A DNA stretch of 64,000 nucleotides, taken from contig CP136065.1 of the NCBI GenBank assembly GCA_032622095.1, forward strand, positions 23,817,141-23,881,140. The letters are read 5' to 3'. The notes below the pieces were generated by a model, which did not search any database, was not told the origin of the DNA, and saw only the letters and a program-made list of their open reading frames with translations. The first letter of the stretch is position 1; the number at the start of each line of letters is the position of its first letter. Below are positions 59,401-64,000 of this stretch, piece by piece. Position numbers and translations under genes: made by a program. This stretch comes from Siphonodentalium dalli. Lineage: Eukaryota; Mollusca; Scaphopoda; Gadilida; Siphonodentaliidae.

Positions 59401-62400
59401 TGAGAAGACGCAGCTCAAGTTCGCATTCGTCTGGTGATTTTTTATGAAGTTATGTCTTTGACTCAGTAATAATTAATTTTTGAGTTGTCCGGATGATAAT
59501 TTGTACAATTTTAAAGACATATTATGGACTTATTCGAGTGCGTTAAAATGATAAGTTAGTAATCAGGCGCTATGCCAACCTGGGGAACGTAACATTCCAC
59601 TAACATCGCCTAAAATTGAAAAGAAATCGACCATATCACACCATAAAAAACATCGCCTGAACTATGGCCAAGTGTAAATATTTACATCTCGATTCGGGAC
59701 TCAATTTTCGGCGATAAACTAACACAAATGGTTTCGCCATCGAGAGTCATTGCATTTAGTTAATATATACGAATGGGGGTGTGTTGTCAATTTGAATTAA
59801 TATTCGTAAAAATAACAACTTTGAGCAAGAGTATTCTCAATTTCTATTTGATAATACTACCGGAGTGTTTCACATCACTTTAACAGAATTTCTTGATACT
59901 TGGTAAATGGTTTACAGTTCAGAAAACACAGTTCAAGTTCACGATCCAATGATTTTTGATGGATTTATGCATCTTTGTTTGACTTAAGAATCCTAATTTT
60001 CTGTTGTCTAAATGATAACTTGAGCAATCTTCTAAAGAATCTGATATTTAGTATCGGTTCACCTTTGAGAACATGCAGGTCATCAAGCCTTGAAATAGTG
60101 TGTCTGTCATTTGCAGAATGAGGTCCCCAGAGGGAGAATTTAGTGATGCTACCCCACATAGCGGGCTAGCATCACCAAATTCACCCTCTGGGAACCTCAT
60201 TCTGCTGAGTTGTAAGCAGAATGAGGTCCCCAGAGGGTGAATTTGGTGATGCTAGCCCGCTATGTGGGGTAGCATCACTAAATTCTCCCTCTGGGGACCT
60301 CATTCTGCAAATGACAGACACACTATTTCAAGGCTTGCAGGTCATCATCAGGTTGGAATAAAATTTTGCCCCAAAAAGTCACCTCTTTTCGGGTGATGTG
60401 GGGTCTGCGACATTTAATTTATTGATTATGTTTTCTCTTCACAGAAAAAATCGCAATTTGTATGCTGAATTGTTACTACATATGCTTAAAAAAGTCAAGC
60501 TTGATCCACCTTTCACAAGCAAGCCTGATTATGGGCCTCTACCATCACTGCCATCATATACGGTATGTTTAAATTGTCAATAAACATTGCATATTTTACT
60601 TTTGCCATCTGGTCATGTCATCTGTTTATGATCTTTGAATGAGATTTTGAGTTTTCATAAATTTTAGCTGTGCATTAAGTATTCAAATTAAAAGATATAA
60701 GTTTACGATATATATCACAAATTAATTATCAATTATGAATGGGAATTTAAATTAATGTCATGAAAAGGTGATCACACCGGTGGAGGCGATGATTTCATGA
60801 AATTTACAACACTGTCAGTGCCGGGTGTTGATGTAATAATATCACGAAAGGCTGTCGCTATGCCACCTGCATTCAAGTCAACATTGACACACTAATATGA
60901 TGTCAAACTGTTGTTTTTCTTTATTAAAGAAAGATTCATAAATATTTGTTAGTATATAAAATATAATATACAAACATATTGTTTTCCAGACAATTTACTT
61001 TGATGATGCTCGAGGCTGTGATATTGATAAAAAGGTTAGTTTGAATATCCATCTTCTTCAAGTGAAATATTATATGAAACAACCACAATTAAGAGTAAAA
61101 GTTCTATTGTGGTAGAGCCTACCTTTAAGAGTCTTCATCATGCATTTAATGAATATTCATGCAATACCAAACGGAACACAATCCAACATTGCATCACAAG
61201 ACACATGGACGACATCACACACATCTATACAGGTAGCTTGACTTCCAACATCAAACATCACATTGACACCAAGAGATTACACATCATGTCTCACCAAGAG
61301 ATGAAGAGATGACCCTGGCAAACAAATACATAGGTTGTAGTTGTTGCCTGACCATATCCAGAATGGATATGTATAAATATATATAAAATGTAATGTGTCA
61401 ATAACCAACTTCCCTATTGTCGATATGAAATCTACTTTGACATAGTTAGAAACAAAACCTATATACTAGTATAAAAGGGGGATTATGAACGCAGCATGCG
61501 ATTTCTACATCCCTACACTATTGGGCAAATATATTTAAGCAAATGTGACCATCTCTACAGTTCTAAACGAAGACTTAAAATATTATTAAAAACATGATAT
61601 TAATGAGTAAAAACATATAACAAATATCACAAATATCACATACCATCCTGGGGAAGCATAGGTCTGATGTCATTGTAGTTTACAGTTAACTTTATAACTT
61701 TATAATCATTCTTCAGGCATTGAAGAATTACATGTACGATAAACTGAGTGTGAATATGACAGAGTGACGTTGACAGCTCGAACGCAAATTATAGACTGAA
61801 AAGCCCGCGAAACTATTTTACCTCAACTTACCTGTGATTGGCTGCTATTGTTAGTCTCCGACGACTGTTTGATCTCAGATTGGGCGCTAACATAGACAGA
61901 AGGTAGAGTGAGTGGATAAGATATTGGGCTAAGAAAAGAATATGAATATAGCAAAATGGAGAACAGACATGCAAGTGGGAACGGGATTTGAGATAGGTGG
62001 GACAGCGGAGAATGAATCCAAGTATGCGAAATGAAATGATTACGATGCGGCTATAAGATGTATATTAGTTAGTTAGGTTTTATAACTGAGTTAGTATACA
62101 TGCTACAACAATAAAGGCATATACTGTTTTGTGTAGAAAATAGCATTGTCACACTATGACTACATGGTTTTGTTTTATGTTTACCTTACGGTTGCTAGAC
62201 TATTTTCGCCGGAATATGCCGATGTCATTCGTGAGGTCAATTTTAAAAATATGAGGTCAATTTTTAAAATATGTCAACGCTGCGGTAAATGTCTCTTTTC
62301 ACATTAAACTACCACTTTCAATTGACAACTGATGTGGTTTTCAGAACAAATATCATGTCTTCTACGGAATAAACCCATTTTATTGTCACAATTGTGATAA

Positions 62401-63732
62401 TTGATTACATTTAATTGTGTTTTTTTGTGAACTGATCACGAACGCGTAAACCATGTCATACAAATGGTAACGGGACGTTCTCGTACTAAAACTAGCATCT
62501 CGCTATCCCAATATCTTAGCTGGTTTTAGTACGAGCAGACTTGGACTATTCTTCGGTATGCTATCAAGAATGGTGGATAGGATCTCCATATAAGACAGGC
62601 TATGTCTGCACAATGCCAAAGTTATAGGTCTTGTTAGACTTAAAGAAGTGAAACTATTCTCTCCATGTAGCTCAGATATGATGTTGGGAATCAAATTTTA
62701 CATTACTTGTATTCTATTTTATTCTATGTCTCAAATAAAATTTTCAAAAGAAAGTTTCCTCTCTTAAGAATGCAATGATTTCCAAGCTGGTTGTCAGGGG
62801 TTTATGATCAAAAGTATCATTGCACTTATGTGTACTGACACTTGTTAATTTTTAGGGTGATGTACCAGATTGGGTGGCTGGGGAACTGGACACAGCTGGT
62901 TATGTGTACTGACCCTTGTTAATTTTTAGGGTGGTGTACCAGATTGGGTGACTGGGGAACTGGACACAGCTGATTATGTGTACTGACCCTTGTTAATTTG
63001 TAGGGTGATGTACCAGATTGGGTTGCTGGGGAGCTGGACACAGCTGGTCCATCATTGTTTATTTTTAGGGTGATGTACCAGATTGGGTTGCTGGGGAGCT
63101 GGACACAGTTGGTTCATCATTGTTTATGTTTAGGGTGATGTACCAGATTGGGTGGCTGTATGTGTACTGACCCTCGATAAGTTTTAGGGTGATGTACCAG
63201 ATTGGGTGGCTGTATGTGTACTGACCCTCGATAAGTTTTAGGGTGATGTACCAGATTGGGTGGCTGGGGAACTGGACACAGCTGGTTCATCATTGTTTAT
63301 TTTTAGGGTGATGTACCAGATTGGGTGGCTGTATGTGTACTGACCCTCGATAAGTTTTAGGGTGATGTACCAGATTGGGTGGCTGGGGAACTGGACACAG
63401 TTGGTTCATCATTGTTTATGTTTAGGGTGATGTACCAGATTGGGTGGCTGTATGTGTACTGACCCTCGATAAGTTTTAGGGTGATGTACCAGATTGGGTG
63501 GCTGTATGTGTACTGACCCTCGATACGTTTTAGGGTGATGTACCAGATTGGGTGGCTGGGGAACTGGACACAGCTGACTCATCATTGTTTATTTTTAGGG
63601 TGATGTACCAGATTGGGTGGCTGGGGAACTGGACACGGCTGGCTCATCATTGTTTGGATCATATCCAAGGTCGTCGACATGGAAACACAAACCAGGAGAG
63701 GATGGCGACAATCTGCTGCTCTCGCCCAGAAG
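56347..63732 (+). CDS. CEP112: Centrosomal protein 112, N-terminal five coding exons
   Basis: CEP112 (CCDC46) is a coiled-coil centrosome protein. Five exons chain in phase (1,2,0,0,2), giving 153 residues plus two bases, and the gene runs off the window. They match the vertebrate N terminus: a start MDGDDSLYYKMDSTFDKCL with DMKPYVVKL, then ERQKCAVWIKKLCEP, GRKNRNLYAELLLHMLKK, PSYTIYFDD, and GDVPDWVAGELD. This is the globular region (DUF4485-type, as I recall) before the coiled coils. The start at 56347 aligns with the vertebrate start; the frame is open five or so codons further upstream to the acceptor at 56323. Introns hold foldback MITEs, and the last intron carries twelve decoy copies of the next exon's 5' part. 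Confidence 0.93.
56823..57074. mobile_element. 252-bp compound foldback MITE
   Basis: Outer inverted ends AAGCCTTGAAATAGTGTG; inside are two consecutive GAGGTCCCC/GGGGACCTC hairpins. Flanking 10-mers CAGAATGTAC and GAGAGTGTAT match at 7 of 10. In CEP112 intron 1. Confidence 0.88.
57075..58316. other. CEP112 intron 1, remainder
   Basis: No repeats or ORFs of note. A pyrimidine-rich tract lies before the exon 2 acceptor (58260-58316). Confidence 0.5.
58317..58380 (+). CDS. CEP112: CEP112 coding exon 2
   Basis: Acceptor TGTCTTTTCAG, 64 nt, donor CG|GTGAGT, phase 2. Encodes ERQKCAVWIKKLCEP. Confidence 0.95.
58890..60080 (+). repeat. Degenerate ~170-bp tandem repeat in CEP112 intron 2
   Basis: GATAACTT.AGTTATAGTTATCTGATTGTTTT, GGATTAC.CA, AATACAGG and CCACCC..GAGTTATGG-type words recur at about 58908, 59072 and 59226, more weakly at 59355-59520 and 59890-60080. 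Interrupted by a family E element. Confidence 0.65.
59515..59879. mobile_element. TTAA-flanked element, family E
   Basis: TTAA at 59511-59514 and 59880-59883. AGACATATTATGGACTTATT to GTGTTTCACATCACT; AGTGATGTG/AGACAT ends. Related copy at 23311-23673 supports these boundaries. Confidence 0.75.
60085..60336. mobile_element. 252-bp compound foldback MITE with perfect 10-bp duplication
   Basis: GCAGGTCATC at 60075-60084 and 60337-60346. Outer ends AAGCCTTGAAATAGTGTGTC, inner double hairpin as in 56823-57074 and exactly the same length. It lies 108 bp upstream of CEP112 exon 3. Confidence 0.93.
60445..60562 (+). CDS. CEP112: CEP112 coding exon 3
   Basis: Acceptor TCTCTTCACAG, 118 nt, donor ACG|GTATGT, phase 0. 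Encodes KNRNLYAELLLHMLKK and PPFTSKPDYGPLPSLPSY. Confidence 0.96.
60990..61034 (+). CDS. CEP112: CEP112 coding exon 4
   Basis: Acceptor TTGTTTTCCAG, 45 nt, donor AAG|GTTAGT, phase 0. Encodes TIYFDDARGCDIDKK. Confidence 0.88.
61035..62830. other. CEP112 intron 4, 5' part
   Basis: No gene recognised. 61500-61900 has weak similarity in word order to 53840-54460 (AAATATATTTAAG, ACATGAT, ACATACCA, TTACCTGTG with a nearby CCAAT/ATTGG), possibly a shared old repeat. Confidence 0.35.
62831..63598 (+). repeat. Tandem array of partial CEP112 exon 5 copies with AG acceptors
   Basis: Twelve copies of TAG|GGTGATGTACCAGATTGG start at 62856, 62930, 63004, 63069, 63134, 63188, 63242, 63307, 63361, 63426, 63480 and 63534, followed by the true exon at 63599. 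Spacings are only 74, 65 or 54 bp. The 65-bp type is the last intron bases plus the first ~58 bases of the exon; the 54-bp type breaks off after GTGGCTG and continues TATGTGTACTGACCCTCGAT; the 74-bp type has GTACTGACCCTTGTTAATTT. None has a 5' splice site. Confidence 0.96.
63599..63732 (+). CDS. CEP112: CEP112 coding exon 5
   Basis: Acceptor TTTATTTTTAG, 134 nt, donor AG|GTACAT, phase 2. Encodes GDVPDWVAGELDTAGSSLFG and continues to DGDNLLLSPR. Only this copy in the array extends past the TCATCATTGTTT point and has a donor. Confidence 0.92.
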
Positions 63733-64000
63733 GTACATTTTTAGCTCAATTTGACAATGTCATGTTTGAGCTTTTGCCATGGGTTAGTGTCCGTGAGTCG
63801 GTTCGTCTATCAACAATTTCCTTTGGCAAACCCTACAGGCCATATCCGACATCCGATCCTCAAAAAACACTTTATATGGATCTTTGGGCTGACCTATAAA
63901 TGGGAGCCATTGATTTTTTTCTGACATTGGTTAAAAAGCACAGCCACCAGCAGCCATCTTGGATTTCACATTTGAATCCATTCATTGGCACGCCTTGCAA
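63733..64000 (+). other. CEP112 intron 5, start
   Basis: Non-coding; TTTGACAATGTCATGTTTGAGCT and GGCCATATCCGACATCC-like words resemble bivalve intronic repeats. The plus-strand ORF crossing the exon here (63552-63899) is in the wrong frame. Confidence 0.5.

Noticed and set aside
63552-63899. A 115-codon plus-strand ORF across CEP112 exon 5
   Set aside because: It starts in a decoy copy and reads the true exon in the wrong frame; the exon's own frame gives the conserved CEP112 sequence.

Overview
This is an AT-rich animal nuclear sequence carrying four spliced or intact cellular genes in a dense background of transposon remnants. Genes have GT-AG introns, and three have clear orthologues in vertebrates (THG1L, MOSMO, CEP112). 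Repeat content (a tRNA-derived SINE, CR1/L2-type LINE remnants, many foldback MITEs, GACGG-tailed repeats, satellites with TGACCTTGACCT) suggests a marine lophotrochozoan, most likely a bivalve mollusc. That placement is an inference, not something the sequence proves.

Layout. 1-9.7 kb is almost all repeats: a TA-flanked element (454-1310), a deleted long-TIR element (2779-3243), GACGG repeats, a mariner-like hairpin, a 1.1 kb foldback composite, a TTAA element and a 1.1 kb non-autonomous hAT with perfect 8-bp target duplications (7258-8357). From 18.6 kb down to 9.97 kb on the minus strand lies a gene whose six exons chain in phase and encode an N-terminal RRM followed by an acidic, serine-rich region; I do not recognise the protein, and its 3' end was not found. 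A 5'-truncated CR1/L2 LINE and several MITEs sit in its introns. 19-27 kb is intergenic, with minisatellites, TTAA MITEs and a SINE. THG1L (tRNA-His guanylyltransferase) is a single uninterrupted minus-strand reading frame at 27287-28156. 28-36.5 kb holds repeats and a poly(A) retroposon (32125-33263) with a 280-codon ORF. MOSMO (modulator of Smoothened) occupies 36572-39736 on the minus strand as three exons encoding exactly 167 residues. 40-53 kb is a transposon graveyard: a 4.66 kb element with 8-bp duplications, a 2.26 kb long-TIR element with 9-bp duplications only 40 bp further on, and a dead LINE reverse transcriptase. From 56.3 kb to the window end the plus strand carries the first five coding exons of CEP112 (centrosomal protein 112).

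The genes do not form an operon or pathway: THG1L acts on tRNA-His, MOSMO on Hedgehog signalling at the membrane, CEP112 at the centrosome, and the RRM protein presumably on RNA. The most unusual structure is in CEP112: the intron-exon junction of the fifth coding exon is tandemly repeated so that twelve partial exon copies, each with its own AG acceptor, precede the true exon. The second theme is a group of TTAA- and TA-flanked elements with different ends that share the same ~70 bp hairpin core.
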